This document shows, piece after piece, positions 1 through 7,932 of a stretch of 64,000 bases of DNA. The stretch comes from Hydrogenophaga sp. SL48 (lineage in GTDB: Bacteria > Pseudomonadota > Gammaproteobacteria > Burkholderiales > Burkholderiaceae_C). Position 1 is the stretch's first letter. Each line of letters starts with the position of its first letter. The DNA lies in contig NZ_CP063400.1 of assembly GCF_021729865.1 (NCBI RefSeq), positions 5,084,001 through 5,148,000 of the forward strand, in the 5' to 3' direction. Under the pieces are notes generated by a model that searched no databases, was not told the DNA's origin, and saw only the letters and a program-made list of their open reading frames with translations. The position numbers and the translations under genes were made by a program.

Positions 1-670
1 TCAGCGGGCGGTTCAGCTCGACCGAGGCCCGCACCATCAGCGCCTGCACCGCGCTGTTGACCGGCAGGCCCACGTAGTCCCAGTCCAGCGCCTGGTCGAA
101 CGGCAGCTGGGGGCGCCCGGCCAGCGGATGGTCGGCGGGCACCACCAGGCCGAGCCGGTCATCGCGGTAAGGGCGAAGGTCCAGGCCTTGCAGGTCGGCG
201 CCGTGCGGGCTGTGCCAGCAGATGCCCAGCGAGGCCACACCGTCGCGGATGCCTTGCACCACCTGGGGCCCGTTGCGCACCTCCAGCTCGACGCGGATGC
301 CCTCGTGCGCCGGGTCGTGCAGGAAGGTCGCCACGTCCTCCACCAGGTGTTCGGCCATCACCGAGGCCGTGGCCAGCACCCGCACATGGCCGCGCACGCC
401 CTTGGCGAACGCGGCCATGTCCTGCTCGATGCGCCGGGCGCCGAGCAGCAGCTCGCGCGCCTGTTCCAGCAGGCTGTCGCCGGCCGAGGTGGGCTCCACG
501 CCGTGGCGCTTGCGCACCAGCAGTGGCGTGCCCAGCTGTTCCTCCAGCTGCGCGAGGCGCTTGCTCACGGCGCTGCCGACCATGTGGGCTTCGGCGGCGG
601 CCCGGGCGATGTTGCGGTGGTGGCAGACCGCCACGAAGAGGCGCAGGCTGGTCAGGTCGAGGTCGCGCAC
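1..670 (-). CDS. LysR-family transcriptional regulator (3' end beyond window)
   Basis: Reading leftward from GTG at 670, the protein begins VRDLDLTSLRLFVAVCHHRN and carries a LysR winged helix-turn-helix (AAAEAHMVGSAVSKRLAQLE, about residues 20-40). The start of the effector-binding domain follows. About 223 codons are visible and no stop is reached, so the C-terminal quarter of a roughly 300-residue LysR protein lies outside. AGGAG lies five bases before the GTG, which fixes this start. It is divergent from the CoA-transferase at 790, and the space between holds a dyad (ccaaaat 710-716, attttgg 730-736) suited to a LysR dimer. By the usual LysR rule it would control that gene and itself; this is inference. 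Confidence 0.9.
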   Translation of the reverse strand, partial: MRDLDLTSLRLFVAVCHHRNIARAAAEAHMVGSAVSKRLAQLEEQLGTPLLVRKRHGVEPTSAGDSLLEQARELLLGARRIEQDMAAFAKGVRGHVRVLATASVMAEHLVEDVATFLHDPAHEGIRVELEVRNGPQVVQGIRDGVASLGICWHSPHGADLQGLDLRPYRDDRLGLVVPADHPLAGRPQLPFDQALDWDYVGLPVNSAVQALMVRASVELNRPL

Positions 671-789
671 ACGGGCTCCTAGGTGTTCCGCTCGGGAAGT
701 TGTGGGGTTCCAAAATACCGCTTTACGGAATTTTGGTGAATCCTAAACTCCCTTCTGTCGGGCAAAAAGCCCGGATGATCCCTCCACAC
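671..789. promoter_or_regulatory. Divergent promoter region with LysR-type dyad
   Basis: This is the spacer between the divergent LysR gene and the CoA-transferase. It contains a perfect 7-bp inverted repeat (710-716 with 730-736) around 13 bases, in locally AT-rich sequence that contrasts with the GC-rich coding DNA. A second short hairpin, gggc-aaaaa-gccc, lies just before the CoA-transferase start. The dyad fits a LysR operator, but no promoter hexamers were assigned. Confidence 0.45.
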
Positions 790-2013
790 ATGCACACCGA
801 CACCCGCACCAACCCCCCCACCCCCGCCCATCCGCTGCCGCTGACCGGCCTTCGGGTGGTCGAGTTCAGCCACATGGTCATGGGCCCCACCTGCGGCATG
901 GTGCTGGCCGACATGGGCGCCGAGACCATCAAGGTCGAGCCCATCGACGGCGACCGCACGCGCCACCTGCTGGGCTCGGGCGCGGGCTTTTTCCCGCTCT
1001 TCAACCGCAACAAGAAGAGCATCGCCATCAACCTGCACCAGCCCGACGGGGCCGAGGTGGCTCGGCGCCTGGCGGCCAGCGCCGATGTGGTGGCCGAGAA
1101 CTTCAAGCCCGGCACCATGGGCAAGTACGGGCTCGACTACGCCTCGCTCAGCCAGGTCAACCCGCGCTGCATCTACATCAGCCTCAAGGGCTTCCTGCCC
1201 GGCCCCTACGACCACCGCACCGCGCTCGACGAGGTGGTGCAGATGATGGGCGGCCTGGCCTACATGACCGGCCGTCCCGGCGACCCGCTGCGCGCGGGCA
1301 CCAGCGTGAACGACATCATGGGCGGCATGTTCGGCGCCATCGGCGCGCTGGGCGCGCTGATCCAGCGCGGCATCACCGGCAAGGGCCAGGAGGTGCAGAG
1401 TGCGCTGTTCGAGAACAACGTGTTCCTTGTCGGCCAGCACATGCTGCAGTACGCCATCACCGGCAAGCCGGCGGCGCCCATGCCCGAGCGCATCTCGGCC
1501 TGGGCGGTGTACGACGTGTTCACCGTGAAGGACGGCGAGCAGATTTTTCTGGCGGCGGTGAGCGATGCGCAGTGGGCCACCTTCTGCGACGCGCTGGGTT
1601 TTGCCGACCTCAAGGCCGACCTGCGGTATCCCGACAACAACGCCCGGGTGACGTTGCGGCCGATCCTGCTGCCCATCTTGCGCGAGCGGCTGGCCGGCCG
1701 CAGCGCCGCCGAACTGGCCGCCTTGTTTGAACGGGTCGGCCTGCCTTTCGCGCCGATCCGCAAGCCCGAAGAGCTGTATCACGACGAGCACCTGCTCGCC
1801 ACCGGCGGCCTGGCCGACATCACCCTGCCCGACGGCGCGCGCGCCGGCCAGACCGCCAAGACCACGCTGTTCCCTTTCACCATGGACGGTCAGCGCCTGG
1901 GCGTTCGCCTGGACCCGCCGACCATGGGGGCGCACACCACCGAGCTGCTGCACGGGCTGGGGTATGGCGAGTCCGACATCGAGCGCCTGCGTCAGCTGGC
2001 GGCGGTCGCATGA
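790..2013 (+). CDS. CaiB/BaiF family CoA-transferase (class III)
   Basis: The 407-residue protein has the family III CoA-transferase layout. The N-terminal motif LRVVEFSHMVMGPTCGMVLA leads into GAETIKVEP, the segment that binds CoA. GTSVNDIMGGMFGAIGAL places the probable catalytic Asp at residue 175, and RGITGKGQEV follows. Such enzymes move CoA between acyl-CoA donors and small organic acids. The substrate cannot be read from sequence, but the HMG-CoA-lyase-type gene beyond the IS suggests CoA-ester catabolism. ATG at 790 is preferred; ATG at 775 in the same frame is an alternative. The stop codon lies inside a 10-base sequence that is repeated inverted at 3381-3390, so the IS insertion may have touched the gene's last codon. 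Confidence 0.92.
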   Translation: MHTDTRTNPPTPAHPLPLTGLRVVEFSHMVMGPTCGMVLADMGAETIKVEPIDGDRTRHLLGSGAGFFPLFNRNKKSIAINLHQPDGAEVARRLAASADVVAENFKPGTMGKYGLDYASLSQVNPRCIYISLKGFLPGPYDHRTALDEVVQMMGGLAYMTGRPGDPLRAGTSVNDIMGGMFGAIGALGALIQRGITGKGQEVQSALFENNVFLVGQHMLQYAITGKPAAPMPERISAWAVYDVFTVKDGEQIFLAAVSDAQWATFCDALGFADLKADLRYPDNNARVTLRPILLPILRERLAGRSAAELAALFERVGLPFAPIRKPEELYHDEHLLATGGLADITLPDGARAGQTAKTTLFPFTMDGQRLGVRLDPPTMGAHTTELLHGLGYGESDIERLRQLAAVA

Positions 2014-2024
2014 GACACCCTGTG

Positions 2025-3236
2025 TCAACCCCCCGCCATTTTGAGCATGGTTTGAAGCCCGCCGTGGACGGCGGGGTCGTAAGGTTTGCGGTCGATCCAG
2101 GCGCGCCAGATGACACGCAACCAGGCGCGGCTGAGGATGCGGATGGCGTGAGGGTGGTCGCAGCCTCGGCCACGCGCGTTCGCATAGACGTCGGCGGCCC
2201 ATGCGCTGGCATGGCGGGAGTTGTCGGCCAAGGTGGTCAGGGCACGGCGCAGCCGGTGATTGCAGGCCCAGCGGAAGGTCACGGCCTTGTGCTTGCCCGA
2301 GGCGTAGGTGACCGGTGCGACGCCGGCCTCGGCGGCCAGGTGTTCGTCGGAGTCGAAGCGCTCACGCACGCTGCCCAGCTCGGCCAGAATCTGTGCGGCA
2401 CAGATGCGCCCGGCGCGCGGGAAGCTCATGAGGATGCGGCCATCGTCGCTGGCGCCCACCTGGTGCTCGATGCGGCCCGACAGCAGCCGGATTTGATCGA
2501 CCAGTGTGCTCAGGGTGCGCGCCAGACTGCAGACGAGTTCGCCCTTGGCGTCCATCTCCAGCTCGCCCAAGCCAACGGCTGGGGCCTGCCTGAGCCGTTG
2601 CAGCAATTCCTCGGCGCTGCGCCGGCCGCAGTAGGCGTGCTGGGAGCAGAAGGCGGCCATGCGCTTGGGGCCAAGCCGGCTGGCCACCTCTGGCGTCGGG
2701 TAGCGCTGGATGAAGGCCAGCGCGATGGGCGAGTCCACATCGGCGAAGATCTCGGCGGCACCGGCCCAGTACGACTCCAGCAGGGCGCGCAGTTGGTTGG
2801 CCAGTTGCACGCGGGTGGCCACCAGGTCATCACGGCCGCGCACCAAGGCACGCAACGCGCGGATCTCGTCGGACTGCGCGGCCAGCGGTTTGAAGCGGTG
2901 GCCGTCGGTGCGCAGCAGGTCGGCCAGCAAGTAGGCGTCAGAGGCGTCGGACTTGCCGCCGTGGCTGCGGTAGCGCGGCCGGCTGGCCTTGACGGCGTTG
3001 GGGTGGATGGGCACGACTTCGAAGCCGGCCTCCACCAAGGCGTCGACCAGCAGCCCGGAGGGACGCTCGATGGCGATGCGCAGCACGTGCAAGGCGCGCA
3101 GCTGGCGCAAGAGTTCACGCAAGCCGTCGGCATCGTGCGCGACCTCCCACTGCTTGCAAACGGCGCCGCGCTCGTCGATGACGCACACGGCGTGGGTTTG
3201 GCTGGCCCAATCCAGCCCGGCGAAGATGGAATTCAT
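2025..3236 (-). CDS. IS110-family transposase
   Basis: The 403-residue protein has the RuvC-like DEDD domain at the N-terminus: GLDWASQTHAV (D9), IERPSG (E57) and KSDASDAYLLADLL (D97, D100). A helical middle follows, then the C-terminal Tnp_IS116 domain with the essential Ser in VTYASGKHK (S313). IS110 recombinases cut with that serine and are directed by an RNA encoded in their own leader. The frame is intact with all key residues, so the element could be active. ATG at 3236 is chosen because AGGAG sits seven bases upstream; the TTG at 3242 would abut the Shine-Dalgarno sequence. Confidence 0.95.
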   Translation of the reverse strand: MNSIFAGLDWASQTHAVCVIDERGAVCKQWEVAHDADGLRELLRQLRALHVLRIAIERPSGLLVDALVEAGFEVVPIHPNAVKASRPRYRSHGGKSDASDAYLLADLLRTDGHRFKPLAAQSDEIRALRALVRGRDDLVATRVQLANQLRALLESYWAGAAEIFADVDSPIALAFIQRYPTPEVASRLGPKRMAAFCSQHAYCGRRSAEELLQRLRQAPAVGLGELEMDAKGELVCSLARTLSTLVDQIRLLSGRIEHQVGASDDGRILMSFPRAGRICAAQILAELGSVRERFDSDEHLAAEAGVAPVTYASGKHKAVTFRWACNHRLRRALTTLADNSRHASAWAADVYANARGRGCDHPHAIRILSRAWLRVIWRAWIDRKPYDPAVHGGLQTMLKMAGG

Positions 3237-3270
3237 AGACAAACTCCTGCAAGTTGCGGTATGACTGGCC

Positions 3271-3366
3271 GTGCCGGAAGCCCACGCGGGACGCTCACTG
3301 ATCGGCGCTCACACCCTGAGGTCAGTGCGGCGCAACACCCTGTAGCCCGTCTGGGTCTTCCGGCAC
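3271..3366 (-). ncRNA. Candidate IS110 bridge RNA
   Basis: On the transposase strand, just upstream of its start, this segment folds into one long arm. Outer stem: 3271-3284 with 3352-3366 (14 pairs, one bulge). Middle stem: 3287-3290 with 3346-3349. Inner stem: 3296-3301 with 3322-3327, closing a 20-base loop. The apical loop (3303-3318) and the asymmetric internal loop (3328-3342) carry near-identical 15-16 base sequences. Both include acaccctg, which recurs at the element's right end (2015-2022). A stem with two guide loops matching DNA at the element's end is the arrangement known for IS110 bridge RNAs. RNA ends and guide assignment are inferred. Confidence 0.5.
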
Positions 3367-3390
3367 CTTGCAGGCTGCGGGTCTCATGCG

Positions 3391-3654
3391 GGCCGTCGTA
3401 CGGCGAGCGCCGCAGGCAGTCACTGCAAGGGCACGGAAGTCAATTCGAACGATCCGCCTGGACACGGCAACACGTCAAACACGGGTTGCCCACCGCGGCG
3501 CTCGGTCGGTTCGTCGCAAGCGCCGACCAACCGCCACCGTGGACAACCCTGCACCGCCTTTCATCCAACGGGGAAGAGAGGGTAGTCCAGTGAGCGCCGC
3601 CCGGCCGTTCCGAAGGCGCTCAGCTCCGAAGTGCGCAGCACTGAGGGTGGTCCA
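3391..3654. other. Noncoding spacer with long hairpin and short direct repeat
   Basis: No convincing gene is seen here. The segment contains a strong imperfect hairpin, 3483-3549 (outer stem 3483-3493 with 3539-3549, ten of eleven paired; inner stem ggtcgg 3504-3509 with ccgacc 3523-3528). An 18-base direct repeat, 3578-3595 and 3643-3660 (one mismatch), also lies here; its second copy contains the start codon of the next gene. The segment may be the original leader of the lyase gene or the outer part of the IS110 element. Confidence 0.4.
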
Positions 3655-4572
3655 GTGAGCCGGCCCGACGTCCACATCAGCGAGGTCGGCCCGCGCGACG
3701 GGCTGCAGTCCGTCAAGGCCACCATGCCCACGGCCGACAAGTGCCGCTGGATCGACGCGCTCGCCGCCGCTGGCCTGCGCGAGATCGAGGTCGGCTCCTT
3801 CGTGCCGGCCCACCTCCTGCCGCAGATGGCCGACGTGGCCGAGGTGGTGCGGCACGCGCTCACGCTGCCGGGCCTGACCGTGATGGCGCTGGTGCCCAAC
3901 CGGCGCGGCGCCGAGGCCGCGCTCGCCGCCGGGGTGCACAAGCTCACCCTGCCCGTGTCCGCCAGTGAAGCGCACTCGCTCGCCAACGTGCGCAAGACGC
4001 GCGAGCAGATGGTGGACGAGCTGCGCAGCGTGGTCGCGCTGCGCAACGAGGTCGCGCCCGCCGTGCCGGTGGAGGTGGGCCTGTCCACCGCGTTCGGCTG
4101 CACGCTGCAGGGTGCGGTGGCGGAAGACGAGGTGATCCGCCTCGCGCTCGCCTGCGTGCAGGCGGGCGTGGACGAGGTCGGCCTGTCCGACACCACCGGC
4201 ATGGCGAACCCGGCGCAGGTGCGTCGCCTGTTCACCCGGCTGCGCGCCGAACTGGGCGAGCGCGCCGGCGCGGCGCACATGCACAACACGCGGGGACTCG
4301 GTCTGGCCAACTGCCTCGCCGCGTTCGATGTGGGCGTGCGCAGCTTCGACAGCTCGCTCGGCGGCCTGGGCGGCTGCCCCTACGCGCCGGGCGCCAGCGG
4401 CAATGTGGTCACCGAAGACCTGGTTTTCATGTTCGAAGCGATGGGTATCGGCACGGGTGTGGAGCTGGACCGGCTCATCGCCGCGCGCGAGCCGCTCCAG
4501 GCCGGACTGCCGGGCGAACCGGTCTACGGCATGACGCCCGAAGCCGGCCTGCCCAGGGGCTGGCGGGGCTGA
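3655..4572 (+). CDS. Hydroxymethylglutaryl-CoA lyase family protein
   Basis: The 305-residue TIM-barrel protein belongs to the HMG-CoA lyase/pyruvate-carboxyltransferase superfamily. HISEVGPRDGLQ near the N-terminus provides the metal-binding Asp (D16). AHMHNTRGLGLAN gives the metal-binding His residues. GGLGGCPYAPGASGN near residue 241 carries the family's active-site Cys. These enzymes cleave 3-hydroxy-3-methylglutaryl-CoA, or related acyl-CoAs, to acetyl-CoA and a ketoacid. With the CoA-transferase upstream it suggests leucine or branched dicarboxylate breakdown. GTG at 3655 starts just before the conserved region; a GTG at 3631 is in frame. The same 18-base start context is duplicated 65 bases upstream, where it leads into a short dead-end frame. 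Confidence 0.9.
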   Translation: MSRPDVHISEVGPRDGLQSVKATMPTADKCRWIDALAAAGLREIEVGSFVPAHLLPQMADVAEVVRHALTLPGLTVMALVPNRRGAEAALAAGVHKLTLPVSASEAHSLANVRKTREQMVDELRSVVALRNEVAPAVPVEVGLSTAFGCTLQGAVAEDEVIRLALACVQAGVDEVGLSDTTGMANPAQVRRLFTRLRAELGERAGAAHMHNTRGLGLANCLAAFDVGVRSFDSSLGGLGGCPYAPGASGNVVTEDLVFMFEAMGIGTGVELDRLIAAREPLQAGLPGEPVYGMTPEAGLPRGWRG

Positions 4573-4697
4573 ACAGCGGCGCGGGCCGGCGGTGCGCCTG
4601 TTGTTTTTGAGGTGGAAATACCCTCGGGGCTGGAATAGACTCTTCGGGGCGGGCGCGTGTTGCGCCCTCATGAACGACATTTTTAAGGAGGTAGGAC

Positions 4698-5090
4698 ATG
4701 AAGACATCTCGATGGATGGTGAGCGGTGTGGCGTTGCTGGCATCCCTGCTGGTGGCCGCCTGCGGCGGTGGTGGCGACAGTGACGGGTACGGCGCGATTG
4801 CCGTGAGCAACTCCACCGGCCGGGTCGCCATCGCTTCCGAAGCCTTGACGCAGTCGATCGCCAACGACGAAGCCCGGGACGAGTGCGATGCCGGCGACTG
4901 CACGGTGGTGTTGCAGTTCGAAGAGTGCGGCGCGATCTCCTCGGCCCGCACCAGTGGCGGCGCGTTGGTGTACGGTGTGGCGGCGGGTGGCACGGCGTTC
5001 GACGCGCAGACCGCGGCCAACAACTCGTGCACCGCCAAGGGCGGCGTGGGTTGCGCCACGATCCCCAACCTGCCGGCGGTCTGCAACTGA
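4698..5090 (+). CDS. DUF4189-type lipoprotein
   Basis: The 130-residue protein has a lipoprotein signal (VALLASLLVAAC, lipobox Cys about residue 22) followed by a Gly linker. The mature part begins YGAIAVSNSTGRV and contains six further Cys residues in a DUF4189-like arrangement (CDAGDC, FEECGAIS, NNSCTAKGGVGC). DUF4189 proteins are secreted or envelope-anchored and of unknown function. A strong AAGGAGG lies just upstream of the ATG. It is monocistronic, followed by a LysR gene 161 bases away. Confidence 0.8.
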   Translation: MKTSRWMVSGVALLASLLVAACGGGGDSDGYGAIAVSNSTGRVAIASEALTQSIANDEARDECDAGDCTVVLQFEECGAISSARTSGGALVYGVAAGGTAFDAQTAANNSCTAKGGVGCATIPNLPAVCN

Positions 5091-5216
5091 GCGTCGGTCC
5101 ATGGCGGCAGCGTGGCCGATCGCCCGCGCTGCCGCTTTCCGGTTCGCCTGGAGATCCTCCGGGGTTGAATCGTCAGTGAATCGGTTTTGGTCAAAAATCG
5201 CCAATCAGAGGCCGTT

Positions 5217-5242
5217 GATTACCCTTTTTCAATGAGGTAATC
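5217..5242. promoter_or_regulatory. Inverted repeat upstream of LysR gene, probable operator
   Basis: Gattacc (5217-5223) and ggtaatc (5236-5242) form a perfect 7-bp dyad with a 12-base spacer, ten bases before the LysR start codon. The location favours autorepression by the LysR protein encoded at 5252. No divergent target gene is present. Confidence 0.45.
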
Positions 5243-5251
5243 TGCGGTCCC

Positions 5252-6220
5252 ATGGACAAGCTCAAGCAGCTCGAAACCTTTGCCTCCGTCGCCACCCGGG
5301 GCAGCCTGACCGCCGCCGCCAGGGCCGAAGGTGTGGCCCCGGCCATCATCGGCCGCCGGCTCGACGCGCTCGAAGCCCGGCTGGGCGTCAAGCTCATGGT
5401 GCGCACCACGCGGCGCATCACCCTCACGCACGAAGGCAGTGCCTTCCTCGAAGACTGCCAGCGCCTGCTGACCGACCTGGCCAATGCCGAAGCCAGCGTC
5501 AGCGCCGGCGGCGTCAAGGCCAGCGGGCACCTGCGCATCACCGCACCGGCCGGTTTCGGCCGCCGCCACGTGGCGCCGCTGGTGCCCCACTTCCGTGAAC
5601 GTCACCCTGAGGTCACCCTGTCGCTCAACCTCAGCGACCGGGTGGTCGATGTGGCGGGCGAGGGTTACGACTGCGCCGTGCGCGTGGGCGACCTGCCCGA
5701 CTCCTCGCTGGTCAGCGTGCGGCTGGCCGACAACCGGCGCCTCTGTGTGGCCACGCCGAAATACCTGCAGCAACACGGTCGCCCTCAGACCCCCGCCGAC
5801 CTCACGCGGTTTGACTGCCTGGTGCTCAGCAGCGACGCCTCGCAGACCCGGGGCTGGGCGTTCTCGATGCCGGCCAGTGCCTCGGCCCCCGACGGCGTCG
5901 AGCGCGAGATCGTGCACCTGCGCCCGGGCGGCCCGCTCGATTGCAGCGACGGCCAGGTCTTGCACGAGTGGTGCCTGGCCGGCTACGGCATCGCCTGGCG
6001 CAGCACCTGGGAAGTCGAGGCCGACATCGCCGCCGGCCGCCTGGAGGCCGTGCTCGAAGACCACGCCGCGCCGCCCAACGGCATCTACGCCCTGTTTCCC
6101 CAGCGCAAGCACCTCGCGCTCCGGGTGCGGCTGTGGATCGACTTCCTGAAACACCACTACGGCCAGGCCGACTTCTGGGCCGGGGTGGGCCGTTCGCAGC
6201 AGCGTGAACCGGTGGCATGA
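5252..6220 (+). CDS. LysR-family transcriptional regulator
   Basis: The 322-residue protein has a typical N-terminal helix-turn-helix (SLTAAARAEGVAPAIIGRRL) and the conserved boundary sequence RLGVKLMVRTTRRITLTHEG. The effector-binding domain runs from about residue 95 (GHLRITAPAGFGRRH) to the end. It resembles the LysR subgroup encoded next to oxidoreductase or aromatic-degradation genes, but here neither neighbour is an obvious target. Upstream is a lipoprotein and downstream, 114 bases away, is a protease lipoprotein. A dyad overlaps its promoter region. Its regulon is unknown. Confidence 0.93.
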   Translation: MDKLKQLETFASVATRGSLTAAARAEGVAPAIIGRRLDALEARLGVKLMVRTTRRITLTHEGSAFLEDCQRLLTDLANAEASVSAGGVKASGHLRITAPAGFGRRHVAPLVPHFRERHPEVTLSLNLSDRVVDVAGEGYDCAVRVGDLPDSSLVSVRLADNRRLCVATPKYLQQHGRPQTPADLTRFDCLVLSSDASQTRGWAFSMPASASAPDGVEREIVHLRPGGPLDCSDGQVLHEWCLAGYGIAWRSTWEVEADIAAGRLEAVLEDHAAPPNGIYALFPQRKHLALRVRLWIDFLKHHYGQADFWAGVGRSQQREPVA

Positions 6221-6334
6221 GGGGTTGCGTCCCTGTACCTCAAGGCGTCGCACGTTTGGCGGTACATTGCGAATCTGGCAGGGGCGCCGCCGAGCTTGTG
6301 TGACCGTCCCGTTGCTTTCACAACAGGGGTAAAC

Positions 6335-7120
6335 ATGAACCGAATGAGCAGGTGGCTGCTGGTGTTGACGGCGGCGGTGGTGGTCACCGCTTGTGGCGGT
6401 GGTGACGATGAGGCGACGCTCCCGAGCGCGACCGCGCTGTGCGGCAGCATCGGCCTGACGCCCAAGGTGCTCAATGGCGCCAACTGTGGCCAACCCGAGC
6501 TGTCGCCGGTCATCCTGCTCAACGTGATCAACAGTTCTGGCGGCGCGACGGTCTGTTCCGGCACGCTCATTGCCCCCAACAAGGTCCTGACCGCAGCCCA
6601 TTGTCTGCCTGCAGGCACCAGCCGTGTGCTGGCGGGGCTCTGGAGCGCTGACGGCACCGTCGTAGGCATCCGCGCCAGCAGCTGGGCGGTGCATCCGCAG
6701 TACCAGCGGGGCGCGTCGGTGCTGGTGAACGACGCGGCCGTGGTGGTGCTGCCCCGCGGCCTGCCCAACCCGACCATGGGGGTGCTGGTGAGCGAAAACT
6801 CGGCACCCGGCCAGTCTGTGTTTGTCTCTGGCTGGGGCGCGCCGGGGTTTGAACTCGCGGTGGGTTACGCCCGCCTGACCAAGGTGAACGAAACGAGCGT
6901 GGGCTACGTCTACGAGGGCAAGCTGAGCAACACCTGCAACGGTGACTCCGGTGGCCCCGCCTACCGCGCGATCGGCGGTCGCCAGGGTGTGGTGGGCATC
7001 ACCTCGTCGGGCACGGTGGCCGACTGCGGCGCGGGCGATGAATCGCTGTTCACCAACGTTCAGAGCCCGTCGGTGATCAACTTCATCCGTTCCCAGGCGC
7101 CCGAAGCGGCCTACTTCTGA
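6335..7120 (+). CDS. Trypsin-like serine protease lipoprotein (S1 family)
   Basis: The 261-residue protein starts with a lipoprotein signal (LLVLTAAVVVTAC, lipid-modified Cys20). A chymotrypsin-fold domain follows with an intact catalytic triad: TAAHC (H89), VNDAAVVVL (D133) and CNGDSGGP (S205). Paired cysteines and the SGWG segment fit family S1A. It is probably anchored to the outer membrane facing the periplasm or surface. Its last 10 bases overlap the 3' end of the convergent davA gene. The substrate is unknown; such proteases in bacteria are often secreted digestive or signalling enzymes. Confidence 0.9.
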   Translation: MNRMSRWLLVLTAAVVVTACGGGDDEATLPSATALCGSIGLTPKVLNGANCGQPELSPVILLNVINSSGGATVCSGTLIAPNKVLTAAHCLPAGTSRVLAGLWSADGTVVGIRASSWAVHPQYQRGASVLVNDAAVVVLPRGLPNPTMGVLVSENSAPGQSVFVSGWGAPGFELAVGYARLTKVNETSVGYVYEGKLSNTCNGDSGGPAYRAIGGRQGVVGITSSGTVADCGAGDESLFTNVQSPSVINFIRSQAPEAAYF

Positions 7121-7920
7121 TCGCCGCACAGCGGCCCATACAGGTCGCTGCGCCGCTGGGGCAGGGGGGAGCTGAGGCGCGCCGCCGACAGCGCGAGACG
7201 CCGCAGTGTCACCACCAGCAGGGCGTCATCCCGCCCCGCCTGTGACTGGTGCCGCCCATCGGGCTCCACGACGGTGCTCAGTCCGCCGTAGCTCAACCCG
7301 GCCTCACTGCCACAGGCGTTCGCGTACGCCACGTAGAGCCGGTTCTCGCATGCGCGGGCGGGCAACAGGACGTTCTGCACCTCGTCAAAGCCCACCATGT
7401 TGGCTGTGGGCACGAGCACCGCGTCGGCGCCCTGCAGCGCGAGCCCGCGCACGGCCTCGGGGAATTCCACGTCGTAGCAGATCAGCAGGCCCAGGCGCCA
7501 GCCGCGCCAGGTGAAGGCCTGCGATGCGGCGTCGCCCGCGCTGAACTGCGCGCGGTCCAGGTCGCCGAACAGGTGGGTCTTGCGGTAGTGCGCCAGCCGC
7601 GCGCCGTCGGGGGCGATGAACTGTGCCGCGTTGAAGGGCTGGCCTGCCGGGTTCTGCTCCGGATAGCCGTAGGCGATGGCGATGCCGTGGCGCTGCGCGA
7701 TCGCGGCCACCGCCTGCGCCAGCGGGCCGTCGCGCGGCTCCGCGAGTGCCGCGACGCGCTCCGCACCGATGGCGTAGCCGGTGAGGCCCATCTCGGGTGC
7801 GATCAGCAGGTCCGCGCCTTGGGCGCGCGCCCGGGCCGCGGTGGCGTCCAGCCGTTGCAGCGCCTCGGCCGTGGTGGGCGCGTAGCCGGTCTGCCAGAGG
7901 GCGAGGGTCAGATCGTGCAT
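7111..7920 (-). CDS. davA: 5-aminopentanamidase (delta-aminovaleramidase), nitrilase superfamily
   Basis: The 269-residue carbon-nitrogen hydrolase has the complete Glu-Lys-Cys triad: LIAPEMGLTGY (E43), YRKTHLF (K114) and ICYDVEFPE (C148). It resembles Pseudomonas putida DavA, which hydrolyses 5-aminopentanamide to 5-aminovalerate. It lies downstream of davB on the same strand, so the two make the first two steps of lysine breakdown. ATG at 7920 matches the family start. The open frame continues upstream only because the 81-bp triplet repeat has no stop in that frame. The spacer to davB (259 bases) is made almost entirely of that repeat, which could alter davA expression. Confidence 0.88.
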   Translation of the reverse strand: MHDLTLALWQTGYAPTTAEALQRLDATAARARAQGADLLIAPEMGLTGYAIGAERVAALAEPRDGPLAQAVAAIAQRHGIAIAYGYPEQNPAGQPFNAAQFIAPDGARLAHYRKTHLFGDLDRAQFSAGDAASQAFTWRGWRLGLLICYDVEFPEAVRGLALQGADAVLVPTANMVGFDEVQNVLLPARACENRLYVAYANACGSEAGLSYGGLSTVVEPDGRHQSQAGRDDALLVVTLRRLALSAARLSSPLPQRRSDLYGPLCGDQK

Positions 7921-7932
7921 GGTGCGAAGGCA

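Larger units (their letters stand above)
2007..3390 (-). mobile_element. IS110-family insertion sequence (ends approximate)
   Basis: The element consists of the transposase (2025-3236) plus about 150 bases of structured leader upstream of it. The proposed ends are a perfect 10-base inverted pair, 2007-2016 and 3381-3390 (gtctcatgcg). No target duplication is seen, which is normal for IS110. The right end also holds the dyad gacac-cct-gtgtc (2014-2026). It separates a CoA-transferase from an HMG-CoA-lyase-type gene that are probably adjacent in relatives. The left boundary is uncertain: noncoding DNA continues to 3654 and the true end could lie further out. Confidence 0.6.
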
